NCBI RefSeq assembly: GCF_001696455.1
Contig: NZ_MAUJ01000005.1
Coordinates: forward strand, 294,917-358,916
Source: Pseudoalteromonas luteoviolacea
GTDB taxonomy: Bacteria; Pseudomonadota; Gammaproteobacteria; Enterobacterales; Alteromonadaceae
Direction of reading: 5' to 3'
DNA length: 64,000 nucleotides
Below the pieces are notes generated by a model that worked only from the letters and a program-made list of their open reading frames with translations, had not been told where the DNA came from and ran no database searches. Numbering within the stretch: the stretch's first letter is position 1; each line of letters starts with the position of its first letter. Position numbers and translations under genes: made by a program. Below, one piece after another: positions 1 to 9,600 of the stretch.

Positions 1-273
1 TCGCTCTAGATATGGTGCGATACGTGATCGAATACTCGCTTGAAGCGCAGGGTCTATCTTACCAAGCTTTACTATATGCTGATTTATTTCTGTAATGCGA
101 TATGGCTTGCTCATTGGTGTAATGGCAGTCAAAGTAAACATTTTTTCAATTTGATACTCAAGTATCTTATCTTTACCAATCGGTAAATAAGCCGTCGGCA
201 TTGCGAGTGCCATTGTCGAGCTAAGCCCTAAAAAAGAAACAGCAAATAATACGCTTTTATAAGTTGACCACAT
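1..273 (-). CDS. Exported protein, N-terminal part; possibly Wzi-like (partial)
   Basis: The reading frame opens with ATG at 271-273 and stays open through 91 codons to the left edge, so only the N-terminus is present. Residues 1-24 form a signal peptide (Lys at 6, hydrophobic stretch, Ala-Leu-Ala near 22-24). The mature part begins with an Ala-Tyr-Leu-Pro-Ile segment followed by an amphipathic helix-rich stretch, a layout I associate with N-termini of capsule assembly Wzi-family outer-membrane proteins of Alteromonadales. That family call is an inference from a short fragment. It is divergent from waaA, with about 145 bp between the two starts. Confidence 0.5.
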   Translation of the reverse strand, partial: MWSTYKSVLFAVSFLGLSSTMALAMPTAYLPIGKDKILEYQIEKMFTLTAITPMSKPYRITEINQHIVKLGKIDPALQASIRSRIAPYLER

Positions 274-418
274 TTTAATTCATTCGAAATCACAACAGGG
301 CACGCATACTAGCAAATTTACTGCTTTTGAGCACGTCCGGTAATGTGTAAAATTGTTATAGCAATTTTCATTACCCTCTTTGCGGGTTAGAATACTCTTT
401 TATTATTTGCCAATCGTT

Positions 419-1681
419 ATGACTAGATACCTATATTCCCTGCTGCTGCTATTACTTAGCCCATTTATTGCCTTTTACCTTTATCAAATTAGGGGAAAGA
501 GAAACATAGGTTATAGATCTCACTTTGGCGAAAGGTTCGGCGTTGTCCAAAGAAACGCAGCAAAAAATTCAATCGTCATCCATTGCGCCTCGGTAGGTGA
601 AGTGTTGGCCGCATCACCACTTATAAAGCGTGTTCTCCATGCTCACCCAAATGAACGGATATTGATCACTTGCAATACACCGACAGGCAGGGCTGAAATT
701 CAAAAACAGTTTGGTGACGCTGTTGATTTGTGTTACTTACCGATAGATTTTGCATTTGCTGCAAAAAAATTCATTAGAACGGTTAAGCCCAAGCTGCTAA
801 TTGTTCTAGAAACCGAGCTTTGGCCTAACTTGTTTTACTATGCAAAGAAAAATCATTGCGCCATAACTGTCGTCAATGCACGCCTATCCGAAAAATCATA
901 TCTAGGTTATAAACGTTTTGCCTCCTTGAGCCGTCAAATGATGCAACATATAGATGTATTAGCCAGTCATAACGAAGAGGATGGTCGCCGATTTATTGAT
1001 CTAGGGCTTGACGCGAGTCGGATGCAATCCACGGGTTCGATCAAGTTTGATATCCACATCGACGATGGAGACAAACTCAAGTTAGACGCGTTAAAAGCAC
1101 AAATTGGCAACAGGCCAGTTTGGATAGCGGGTTCCACACACCCAAATGAACATGAGCAAGTCATTGCTGCACACCAATCGATACTTAATCAGCACCCAAA
1201 TACATTACTGATTATAGCACCACGCCACCCAGAGCAATTTGAACCAGTCGCAGACTTACTTGCTCAATCTAAAATAAAATATAGCCGCCGCAGTAACACC
1301 TACGATAAAGGCTGTCAGGTTCTGCTGGCTGATACACTTGGTGAACTCAAGTTTCTTTACGGCAGTGCAACAATTGCGTTTATAGGTGGTAGTCTCATTG
1401 AACGTGGAGGCCATAACCCTCTTGAAGCTGCCGCCAGTGCTGTCGGTGTGCTCAGTGGACCAAGTACTTACAACTTTTCGCATATATACCCTGAATTAGT
1501 CGCAATGGAAGGGGCTATCATCTGCCATAATAAAGAACAACTCGGTGAACAGATCATCTCCTATTTAAGCGATATTCAAGCCGCTAAAGTGCTGGGAAAC
1601 AATGCGCATACTTGTTTAGCAAAAAACCAAGGGGCGATTAACCGTACCCTTAACGTTATCGACTCATTAGTGGAGCAGTAA
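419..1681 (+). CDS. waaA: 3-deoxy-D-manno-octulosonic acid (Kdo) transferase
   Basis: WaaA (KdtA, glycosyltransferase family 30) transfers Kdo from CMP-Kdo to lipid IVA at the inner face of the cytoplasmic membrane. I chose the ATG at 419, giving 420 residues (E. coli about 425), because it starts with the usual MTRxLYSLLL membrane anchor; an in-frame TTG at 380 only adds an unlikely leader. The conserved ASVGE motif (about residues 57-61) carries the expected catalytic glutamate, and the C-terminal half has the GGSLIERGGHNPLEAA nucleotide-sugar site. The stop codon abuts the next gene's ATG. No clear Shine-Dalgarno sequence is visible. Confidence 0.96.
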   Translation: MTRYLYSLLLLLLSPFIAFYLYQIRGKRNIGYRSHFGERFGVVQRNAAKNSIVIHCASVGEVLAASPLIKRVLHAHPNERILITCNTPTGRAEIQKQFGDAVDLCYLPIDFAFAAKKFIRTVKPKLLIVLETELWPNLFYYAKKNHCAITVVNARLSEKSYLGYKRFASLSRQMMQHIDVLASHNEEDGRRFIDLGLDASRMQSTGSIKFDIHIDDGDKLKLDALKAQIGNRPVWIAGSTHPNEHEQVIAAHQSILNQHPNTLLIIAPRHPEQFEPVADLLAQSKIKYSRRSNTYDKGCQVLLADTLGELKFLYGSATIAFIGGSLIERGGHNPLEAAASAVGVLSGPSTYNFSHIYPELVAMEGAIICHNKEQLGEQIISYLSDIQAAKVLGNNAHTCLAKNQGAINRTLNVIDSLVEQ

Positions 1682-2227
1682 ATGTCTGAGCACGTTATTA
1701 ATGCGATGCAAAACTGGGTAAGTAAAGTGATTGTAAAATACAACTTTTGCCCATTTGCGAGAAAAGAGGTGGAACAACAAACCATCCACTATCAAGTTAG
1801 CTCCGTGGTATCACATGAAGATGCAGTAATGGAGATGTTAAATGAGTGTTTTGAGTTAAACAGCCTCCCTGAGCGAGAAACTACCCTGCTGATATTTTCA
1901 GAGGGTTTTAAAATGTTTGACGATTTTTTGGACCTTGTTGATCTTGCCAATGCCATGCTTTGTGCACAAGGGTTTGAAGGTAAATATCAACTCGCCAATT
2001 TCCACCCTGATTATATCTTTGCCGACAGTGATGATGCCGACCCTGCCAACTACACCAATCGCGCTCCTTTTCCTACGCTGCACCTTATCCGAGAAGAGAG
2101 TATGGCTCTAGCTCTAGAGCAGTATGATGACCCGGAGTCTATTCCCGACAATAATATTCGGCTAGCCAGGCGAAAAGGGGAAGCTTTCTGGCAACAACTG
2201 CTATCGCAATGTAAAGCGACAAAATAG
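1682..2227 (+). CDS. DUF1415 family protein
   Basis: 181 residues starting directly after the waaA stop codon, so the two are probably co-transcribed and translationally coupled. The N-terminal segment with NFCPFARKE and the later NFHPDYIFADSD and NRAPFPTLHLIREESM motifs are typical of the DUF1415 family, widespread in proteobacteria and functionally uncharacterised. No signal peptide or membrane segment is visible, so a cytoplasmic location is likely. The conserved Cys, His and Asp residues suggest metal or nucleotide chemistry, but that is speculation. Confidence 0.9.
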   Translation: MSEHVINAMQNWVSKVIVKYNFCPFARKEVEQQTIHYQVSSVVSHEDAVMEMLNECFELNSLPERETTLLIFSEGFKMFDDFLDLVDLANAMLCAQGFEGKYQLANFHPDYIFADSDDADPANYTNRAPFPTLHLIREESMALALEQYDDPESIPDNNIRLARRKGEAFWQQLLSQCKATK

Positions 2228-2242
2228 CGCGGTGAAGGTGAA

Positions 2243-2263
2243 GCAGCGCCTAATTGGCGCTGC
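2243..2263. terminator. Stem-loop between convergent genes
   Basis: A perfect 8-bp GC-rich inverted repeat (GCAGCGCC / GGCGCTGC, 5-nt loop) lies between the ends of the DUF1415 gene and ydbL. No long T tract follows on either strand, so its terminator activity is probable but weakly supported. Confidence 0.45.
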
Positions 2264-2270
2264 GACATAC

Positions 2271-2591
2271 CTATTTCTTAACCCACTTACCATTTACTTG
2301 AATAAAATGGCCAGACGACGTTTTTTTGTAAGTTTTTTCTGCCGCTAGCTTTTCAACTTGTGCCAAGCTAATTTTGTTTTTCTTAGCCAACTGTTGATAC
2401 TTCGCTTTACGCTTTCTGTTGATCTCAGCGACAAGCTTTTTCACTTCAGCTGACCCCTTGATCACTCCTAAGTAGCCCGCTGAATTTTCACCAACCAACC
2501 CCTGTGTTTTCGCTTCATTAATGGACATAGCCATCACTGAAAAGCTCAGGCATGCTGCTGCAATTGTTGTCAAAATCATTTTAGCTTTCAT
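2271..2591 (-). CDS. ydbL: YdbL family (DUF1318) periplasmic protein
   Basis: 106 residues with a signal peptide (Lys at 2 and 4, hydrophobic core, AMA cleavage region near 20-22). The mature segment, with SINEAKTQGLVGE, GYLG and a Lys/Arg-rich helix before HFIQVNGKWVKK, matches the YdbL/DUF1318 family. It is the last gene of a ydbH-ynbE-ydbL cluster. In E. coli YdbH works with the lipoprotein YnbE in phospholipid transport between inner and outer membranes, and YdbL is thought to modulate that pair. Only 12 bp separate it from the upstream ynbE stop codon. Confidence 0.92.
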   Translation of the reverse strand: MKAKMILTTIAAACLSFSVMAMSINEAKTQGLVGENSAGYLGVIKGSAEVKKLVAEINRKRKAKYQQLAKKNKISLAQVEKLAAEKTYKKTSSGHFIQVNGKWVKK

Positions 2592-2603
2592 GTTCCGGCT
2601 CCC

Positions 2604-2783
2604 TTAGAATAATTCACTGTCTTCGCTAAACAGATCATCTAGCTCTTTATCTACTTTTACACGGATCTCATGATCCACTTTAACGTTCAAATTGATGGTA
2701 ATTGGCTCTTTCGTCTCTACCTGCACTTTATGTGTGCATGCTGACGTTAACACAACCAGCATCAAGGCTAGCATCCATTTCAT
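2604..2783 (-). CDS. ynbE: YnbE-like small outer-membrane lipoprotein
   Basis: A 59-residue ORF (ATG at 2781-2783, TAA at 2604-2606). It starts MKWM, has a short hydrophobic core and a lipobox ending in T-S-A-C at residues 13-16. The remainder is a beta-prone sequence (alternating Val, Lys, Glu) ending in an acidic tail. Size, lipobox and position between ydbH and ydbL identify it as the YnbE partner, which in E. coli multimerises by beta-strand stacking and bridges YdbH to the outer membrane. A GGAGC-like ribosome binding site precedes the ATG. Confidence 0.88.
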   Translation of the reverse strand: MKWMLALMLVVLTSACTHKVQVETKEPITINLNVKVDHEIRVKVDKELDDLFSEDSELF

Positions 2784-2795
2784 GCTTTCTTGCTC

Positions 2796-5348
2796 CTATT
2801 TATTGAGTGCTTTCTCTACTTCATTCGTTATCTCATCACTTAAGCGTAACGCTCTAAACAACTGAAATATATTCTCACTATGTGTGTAATTAAAATTTAT
2901 CGGTTGCTTTGCCTGCTCATTCACACCAGCTATTTCTACAGCTAAATCTAACCAACCGTCTGGTGACAAAGCAACATCGCTCGATAACTTCTCTATTTCT
3001 AAGTTTTCCAACAAACTGAACGCGGTATCTATACCCGCTTGATGTGATTTCAAAGCTTCCACAGATTCATTGTTCTCTATACGTAGTAACCCCACATCCA
3101 TATTCGTTAATTTGCCATTCGTAATTGATATATCGCCCTGCTCAATGGTGACTGGCAACTGACCTGATACTCTCCCTTGAAGTTCAACACCGGCGCTTTT
3201 TCCCGCTTCAGAGATGAGCGCAAGATCCCAATTATGTGCTTCGATTGAGAAGCTTTGGTCGCCGCCAGACAAATTAATCTGCTGCGCCGTGATTTCCCCA
3301 TCAAAAATTACCGCTCGAATATCATTTAAAGTCAGGCTTTTATCCTTTGACATTAACTTTGCTGACACATCTGTAAGCACAGCACCAGAGCGTACCTCTG
3401 CGATATCAAGCGCGGTTTCTGACAGTACTAATTGTCCCTGCTCAAGCTTACCCACAATAGGTAAATTTATACCATTGAGATAGTGAGAGTCGTATAAAAC
3501 TCCCCCCCCTTGTAAAGCTGCTTCAAATTGATAGCTTTGAGCTGACAAATCACCACTTAACTTTGCTGATATTAACCCCTCACTTAATTGCAGTTGAGGT
3601 GCCAACTGACTCACGATAGGCTGCAGGGCCATAAAACTCTGCTCCGGGACCTTCACAGATACCTCATTTAGCTCACCATCCAGAATGTGGTCAATGCTAA
3701 ATTCAAAGTCATCAAGATGCGCGACATGCTGAAGTTTAACTGTGTCTTGGATGCTGCCAAAGGTCGTCAATACGGTGTCACGAAAAGACAGCTGCGGATT
3801 GGCGATTAACCCTAAATGCATTTCCCCATCAACTTGGGCGGTAAATGCATTGTTTGTCACCGTTCCTGAGATAGAAGATGTTTGATTAACATCTTTGCCG
3901 CGGATATCTTTCATCTTGAACGATCCAATATCCACTTCCGTATTGGCTGTTAACTCACCAAACTCACTAAGCCTTGCTTGAGCTTGTAGTAGGATGTACT
4001 TACCAGACAACGCTTGCAATTTATACCTTTGTCCACTGAATTGGGTCGTAAGGTCACTGATTTCTATAGGTAAATATTCGTGTTGACCAAATTTCTCAGG
4101 ATGAAGCACTGACGTAGCTGTCACGCTGAGCTCAGTATTATCAAACTGTGTATCCTGTACGGTGACCTTACTGGCAATAACTTGAGAGTTAAGTTCGACG
4201 GTTAGCGATTGCAAGGGATCACCCACTAATTTGAAAGCCCCTTGACTCACTAGATCCTCAACCTGGAAGTTGTTAGGCAGTGCAAATAATGCATTACTGA
4301 CTATCCAATCACCAGATATGGTTAACGTCTGTGGTTCGTAAAGGAAAGAAGATTGTAATGCGACTAGCCCCAGAGCCGCTGTGTGATGATTAACGCTGAG
4401 ACGACCTTTAGCCATTCGATTATCAAACTTGAATACAGAAGACTGAATTTGAACAGTAGAATCGTTGCCCAAGTCTACAAACGTTATTTTGGGTAACGCA
4501 ACTTCCGACTGACTCACTTCAACCTTTGGCCCAACTGCGACTTGCCATTGTTCACCAAATACACCTTCAGGCATACGCGACTGCACATTGGCAAAATCGG
4601 CACAATTGGCTAAATCTACCATTATCGGTAATTCAGACAGGTTTAATTGACCTTGCTTGTCGTTTAGGTCCCATGTCCCAATTATCTGGCCTTCTGCTAA
4701 AAACCCGATCGCGCATTGTGCATCTTTTTGATAACTTGCACCCAACTCAATATTGGTATCGTATTCAATCATTACCCCATCTGTCGTTAGGTTCAGGTTA
4801 CCTGCAAGCTTCTCAACATCTTCCGGTAAATAGCCCTCAAAAGCTTTACCGTGCAGTGCCAGCTGAGCGATTACTTTATCTTTATATATTTCTAATTGCG
4901 CAACCACATCGCCAGTAACTGCAAACTCGTTTAACCGCACCTCTGCAACTGATAATTTTAAACGCTTGTTCAACGTGGGTGAATCAATATTCAATTGGAC
5001 CACATTCAAAAGTGGTCGCCGCTCTGGGAGTGGTAAATCGAGTTTGTGCATCACATTGTTTTGAGTGCTGGGTTGTTGCATTTTATGATCGACCTCTAAA
5101 ACGCCAACTTTCAAATACTGTGGTGTGAGTGTAATGCCCTTACCAGTCACCAAAACGGCATCATTCTCAAAGCATACTTCATCAACAGTTATCTCTTTAA
5201 ACCCAGATAGTGACCAATCTAAGCAAGTGAGCTGCCCTTGAGGTAGATAGTACTGAGCAATCGCCAGGCTGAGTGGTACCCGAAAGGCAAGAGTAATAAA
5301 GACAGTGAGTAGCAAAGCCATCGCTACGAAGAAAAAGTTGCGGCGCAT
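2796..5348 (-). CDS. ydbH: YdbH family AsmA-like intermembrane phospholipid transport protein
   Basis: 850 residues (E. coli YdbH 879). A single N-terminal membrane anchor (about residues 5-24) is followed by a long, beta-rich, repeat-like periplasmic body and a C-terminal segment with the YdbH-family pattern near residues 780-830. YdbH, TamB and YhdP are AsmA-like proteins thought to form hydrophobic grooves carrying phospholipids across the periplasm. The following ynbE and ydbL genes support this. A run of eight G in the coding strand (3502-3509) encodes consecutive glycines near residue 615 and could be slippage-prone; the frame is intact. Confidence 0.92.
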   Translation of the reverse strand: MRRNFFFVAMALLLTVFITLAFRVPLSLAIAQYYLPQGQLTCLDWSLSGFKEITVDEVCFENDAVLVTGKGITLTPQYLKVGVLEVDHKMQQPSTQNNVMHKLDLPLPERRPLLNVVQLNIDSPTLNKRLKLSVAEVRLNEFAVTGDVVAQLEIYKDKVIAQLALHGKAFEGYLPEDVEKLAGNLNLTTDGVMIEYDTNIELGASYQKDAQCAIGFLAEGQIIGTWDLNDKQGQLNLSELPIMVDLANCADFANVQSRMPEGVFGEQWQVAVGPKVEVSQSEVALPKITFVDLGNDSTVQIQSSVFKFDNRMAKGRLSVNHHTAALGLVALQSSFLYEPQTLTISGDWIVSNALFALPNNFQVEDLVSQGAFKLVGDPLQSLTVELNSQVIASKVTVQDTQFDNTELSVTATSVLHPEKFGQHEYLPIEISDLTTQFSGQRYKLQALSGKYILLQAQARLSEFGELTANTEVDIGSFKMKDIRGKDVNQTSSISGTVTNNAFTAQVDGEMHLGLIANPQLSFRDTVLTTFGSIQDTVKLQHVAHLDDFEFSIDHILDGELNEVSVKVPEQSFMALQPIVSQLAPQLQLSEGLISAKLSGDLSAQSYQFEAALQGGGVLYDSHYLNGINLPIVGKLEQGQLVLSETALDIAEVRSGAVLTDVSAKLMSKDKSLTLNDIRAVIFDGEITAQQINLSGGDQSFSIEAHNWDLALISEAGKSAGVELQGRVSGQLPVTIEQGDISITNGKLTNMDVGLLRIENNESVEALKSHQAGIDTAFSLLENLEIEKLSSDVALSPDGWLDLAVEIAGVNEQAKQPINFNYTHSENIFQLFRALRLSDEITNEVEKALNK

Positions 5349-5754
5349 TCGTTCCTAGATAATTTGGCGACTTAAGGCTGTTAGTTTAAGCCATCATTGC
5401 GGCAATGTAATGTAGAACTAAGTAAGAAGTTGTAAAATCGAATGCAGCGAAGATCTGTAAGCCACTTAAAGATCTTCGTTTTATTTAATAAGGTCACAAT
5501 GAAGTCGCTAATTTAGCCCCATTTTAATCAGCCACCTCAAATTATTGAGAGCAACATGTAAGCCCCATACCTGACATGAATAACAGGCGCTGTTAATTTA
5601 TACAACACACTATTTTAAAGTATATGAATCAGCACCCTTTAAATTCATATAAGCTAAAAAGTGACTATTAAATAGTTGAACTTTTTTATCAGAAATAAAG
5701 GAAATTAATTATTTTACATGCAACTTTAAAATGACCTACCTATCAACGAAAACT
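5349..5754. other. AT-rich intergenic spacer upstream of ydbH
   Basis: About 400 bp without a credible ORF separate the ydbH start from the terminator of the next gene. It presumably holds the ydbH promoter, but I cannot assign one. A 9-bp perfect inverted repeat (CGAAGATCT / AGATCTTCG, 5448-5456 and 5470-5478, 13-nt loop) followed by TTTTATTTAAT on the plus strand looks like a plus-strand terminator, yet no plus-strand gene lies upstream. The rest is very AT-rich with no recognisable element. Confidence 0.4.
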
Positions 5755-5772
5755 AAAAAGCCGCAAAGCGGC
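5755..5772 (-). terminator. Rho-independent terminator of the small secreted-protein gene
   Basis: On the minus strand a GCCGC-TTT-GCGGC hairpin (5760-5772) is followed by TTTTTAG. It lies about 90 bp downstream of the minus-strand gene ending at 5863. Confidence 0.8.
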
Positions 5773-5862
5773 CTAAGATAGGTATAGCGATACTACAAGC
5801 TAAATCGAGGTAGCTGATATTGTAAGCTCATGATTAGCTCACTCCAATCAGCTATAAATAGA

Positions 5863-6180
5863 TTAATGATTGTAGCTCATTATCATCACTTTTTTGTATT
5901 TTGGATGATGATTAGGGTCAATATTTGTAGTCCAACGTACCCACATCTCTGAAGCGCCTGATGCCTTTGCAGCCAATGCGATAGACATCATGGCTTGCGT
6001 CTTTGGATTATCAGCTTTGCCAAGGCTCAACCACTCATTCACCCCTTCAACTTGAATTAAGACATCACCATCACTATTGGCGAGTACTGCCGAAATTTTA
6101 CTATTAAACCTTTCTGGAGACGCAGCAAAAGATGAAAACGAGATAAACGCCATGAGCGCACTGATCAAAAAAAACTTCAT
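5863..6180 (-). CDS. Small secreted protein of unknown function
   Basis: I chose the ATG at 6178-6180 because it opens directly with a signal peptide (MKFF, hydrophobic core, SFAAS cleavage region near residues 19-20), giving 105 residues; the longer frame from 6210 adds an unlikely leader. The mature protein is about 85 residues, lacks cysteines and has one SPERFNSKISAVLANSDGDVLIQVEG strand-rich segment followed by a region ending in a His-rich MSYNH tail. The spacing of Asp, Lys and Trp residues resembles small periplasmic proteins of marine gammaproteobacteria, but I do not recognise the family. A good terminator follows. Confidence 0.7.
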   Translation of the reverse strand: MKFFLISALMAFISFSSFAASPERFNSKISAVLANSDGDVLIQVEGVNEWLSLGKADNPKTQAMMSIALAAKASGASEMWVRWTTNIDPNHHPKYKKVMIMSYNH

Positions 6181-6511
6181 AAATTTAAAACCTGAATTAA
6201 CCAAAACCAATTTAACATAAAGCCAATGCTAAAAACCTTAGATATAATATATTAAACTAGCCTACTAGAGAATATACCCTTCTAAATTTTAATGTTTTTG
6301 TTTCGATTATTTATAACGAATTTTAACATCAAAAATACATATTTTTTATTATTAGTTCCATTAGCTACCTTCGATTTAAGCGACAATACACTTTTTGAAC
6401 CTGACAGGTTTGGCACTAAAACGAATTTCCCTTGCAGCTGTGAACTGATGAACCCACTTCGCTTCACTCTTATCGTCGATTTCACCACCTAGAGGTCGTT
6501 TTTCTCTAAAT
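6181..6511. other. Intergenic region downstream of purL with no assigned function
   Basis: Some 330 bp between the start of the small secreted-protein gene and the purL terminator. The left half is AT-rich and should contain that gene's promoter. The right half (about 6370-6490) is more GC-balanced and stays open in several frames on both strands without a convincing start or ribosome binding site. I see no tRNA or known structured RNA in it. Confidence 0.4.
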
Positions 6512-6540
6512 AATAAAAAAGGCCACCGAAGTGACCTTTT
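6512..6540 (-). terminator. purL terminator
   Basis: On the minus strand GGTCAC-TTCG-GTGGCC forms a stable tetraloop hairpin (6521-6536, one G-T pair) followed by TTTTTTATTATTT. It lies about 110 bp downstream of the purL stop codon. Confidence 0.85.
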
Positions 6541-6652
6541 CAATAATCTAGTTGAGGCAGCGCAGACTAATTCGTCCTGACGCTGCACCCCGGTGCGTTA
6601 TGCAGTCACTTTCTTCCTTGAAAAGCGTTCGAAACTTCGTTTCGGTTCAGTC

Positions 6653-9600
6653 TCACCCAACGTTCTTACGGGCGTTACGGAACATGCGCATCCAAGGGCT
6701 ATCCTCTTTCCATTCATCTGGGTGCCAAGAGTTAGCAACTGCGCGGAATACACGCTCTGGGTGTGGCATCATAACTGTTGCACGACCATCCGTTGATGTA
6801 ATACCAGTAATCCCCTCTGGTGAACCATTCGGGTTGTTCGGGTATTGTGTCGTTGGCTGACCAAAGTTATCAACGTACTGGACCGCGACCGTGCCAGACT
6901 CAAGCGCCGCTTTCACTGCCGCGTCATTTGCAAACTCAGCATGACCTTCACCGTGAGATACTGCGATTGGCATACGAGAGCCAGCCATACCTTGGAAGAA
7001 GACTGACGGGCTTTCTTGTACTTCAACAAGGCTGAAACGCGCTTCAAAACGCTCTGACTTGTTGGTTACAAAACGAGGCCAGTGTTCAGTACCAGGGATA
7101 AGTTCTTTCAATGTTGATAACATCTGACAACCGTTACACACACCTAAGCTGAACGTGTCTTGACGCTCAAAGAATGTTTGGAACTGGTCGCGTGCCATGT
7201 CATTGAATAGAATTGACTTAGCCCAACCTTCACCAGCACCTAGTACGTCACCGTAAGAGAAACCACCACATGCTACAAGGCCTTTGAACTCTTCTAGCGT
7301 TAGGCGACCTTCAAGGATGTCACTCATGTGTACATCTACTGCTGCAAAGCCTGCACGGTTAAATGCTGCTGCCATTTCAACGTGTGAGTTTACGCCTTGC
7401 TCACGTAAGATTGCCATCTTAGGCTTAGCACCCGTTGCAATATAAGGTGCAGCTACGTCTTCGTTTAGGTCGAAGCTTAGTTTTACGTTAAGACCAGGGT
7501 CTTTTTCGTCAAATTTGGCATCAAACTCTTGCTTAGCACACTCAGGGTTATCACGAAGTGCTTGCATCTTATAAGTTGTTTCAGCCCAAATAGTACGTAG
7601 CTCAGTACGTGTATTCGCAAGTACAGCTTCGCCACCACGGTTGAAGATTACTTTGTCTTCAGTGTTTAGTGCACCGATAGTGTGGCTAATTGCCGCAAGG
7701 CCGTTGTCAGCTAAAATAGCTTCAACTGCTGCGAGGTCGTCGTTACGAACCTGAATGACCGCACCTAGCTCTTCGTTGTAAAGTGCTTCGATGTCAGAAC
7801 CTGTTAGGCTATCAAGATTTACAGTTACACCTGTGCGACCTGCAAAAGCCATTTCAGCAACGGTTGTGAATAAACCACCATCTGAACGGTCGTGGTAAGC
7901 AAGTAACTTCTCATCAGCGACTAGCGCCTGCATTGCGTTGTAGAAGCCTTTTAGTAACTCAGGGCTATCAACATCTGGCGTTTTATCACCAAGCTGCTTG
8001 TATACCTGCGCAAGACTTGATGCCCCCATGCGGTTTTGACCTGCACCTAAGTCAACTAAAATTAGGCTTGAGTCGCCCTTTTCAGTGCGAAGCTGAGGCG
8101 TGACCGTTTTACGGATGTCTTCTACACGGCCAAATGCAGTGATAACAAGAGAAAGTGGCGCAGTAACTTCTTTGTTTTCACCATTTTCTTCCCACTTCGT
8201 CTTCATTGACATCGAGTCTTTACCAACTGGGATAGTCAGACCAAGTGCAGGACATAACTCTTCACCAACCGCTTTAACGGCTTCGTAAAGACCGGCATCT
8301 TCACCCGGGTGACCCGCAGCTGCCATCCAGTTTGCAGATAGCTTGATATTCTCAAGGCCACCAATGTTTGCGCCAGCGATGTTCGTTAGCGCTTCTGCAA
8401 CTGCTAAACGTGCTGATGCACCGTAGTTTAAAAGTGCCGCGGGGGTGCGCTCACCCATTGACATGGCTTCACCGTGGTAAGTATCAAACGCGGCTGCCGT
8501 TACAGCACAGTTTGCCACTGGTACCTGCCAAGGACCAACCATTTGGTCACGTGCTACTAAGCCTGTTACCGTGCGGTCACCAATCGTGATAAGGAATGTT
8601 TTCTCAGCGATAGTCGGTAAACGAAGTAAACGCTTAGCGGCTTCCTCTACGTCGATGCTATCTGTTTTAAGTGCTTCACCTTCAACTTGCTTTGACTCAA
8701 CGTCACGGTGCATCTTAGGTGCTTTGCCAAGTAATACTTCAAGCGGCAGATCTACCGGGTTATTGTCGAAGTGGCTGTCCGCAACCGTTAAGTGACGCTC
8801 TTCTGTTGCTTCACCGATCACGGCGTACTGCGCGCGCTCACGCTTACAGATCTCTTCAAAACGGTCAAAGTCTTCAGCTGCTACAGCAAGTACGTAACGC
8901 TCTTGTGATTCGTTACACCAGATCTCATGTGGTGCCATGCCCGGCTCATCGTTCGGGATGTTACGTAGTTGGAATTTACCGCCACGACCACCATCGTCTA
9001 CCAGCTCAGGGAATGCGTTTGAAAGACCACCCGCGCCCACATCGTGGATAAATGCGATTGGGTTTTCGTCACCTAGCTGCCAACACTTGTCGATAACTTC
9101 CTGACAACGACGTTCCATCTCTGGGTTTTCACGCTGTACAGAAGCAAAGTCTAGGTCTTCGTTTGACTGACCTGATGCCATTGATGACGCAGCACCACCA
9201 CCAAGACCAATGTTCATCGCAGGACCACCTAGAGCGACTAGCTTAGCACCTACTGGGATTTCACCTTTTTGAACATGCTCAGTACGGATGTTACCAAGAC
9301 CACCTGCCAGCATAATTGGCTTGTGGTAACCACGAACTTCTTCACCGTTGTGGCTGTTCACTTTTTCTTCGTAAGTACGGAAGTAACCTAGTAGGTTAGG
9401 ACGACCAAATTCGTTGTTGAACGCCGCACCACCTAGAGGGCCATCGATCATAATATCTAGTGCATTAACGATACGGCCAGGTTTGCCGAAGTTTGTTTCC
9501 CACGGCTGCTCAAAACCAGGAATGCGAAGGTTCGATACGGTAAAACCAACTAGGCCTGCTTTTGGCTTAGAACCGCGACCTGTTGCGCCTTCGTCACGAA

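Noticed and set aside
4526..4918. 130-codon ORF antisense to ydbH
   Set aside because: Fully inside the well-supported ydbH gene, with no ribosome binding site or family-like sequence; a shadow frame.
6282..6588. Overlapping small ORFs downstream of purL
   Set aside because: Three frames are open on both strands without ribosome binding sites, and one crosses the purL terminator hairpin; more likely non-coding, so recorded only as a region.
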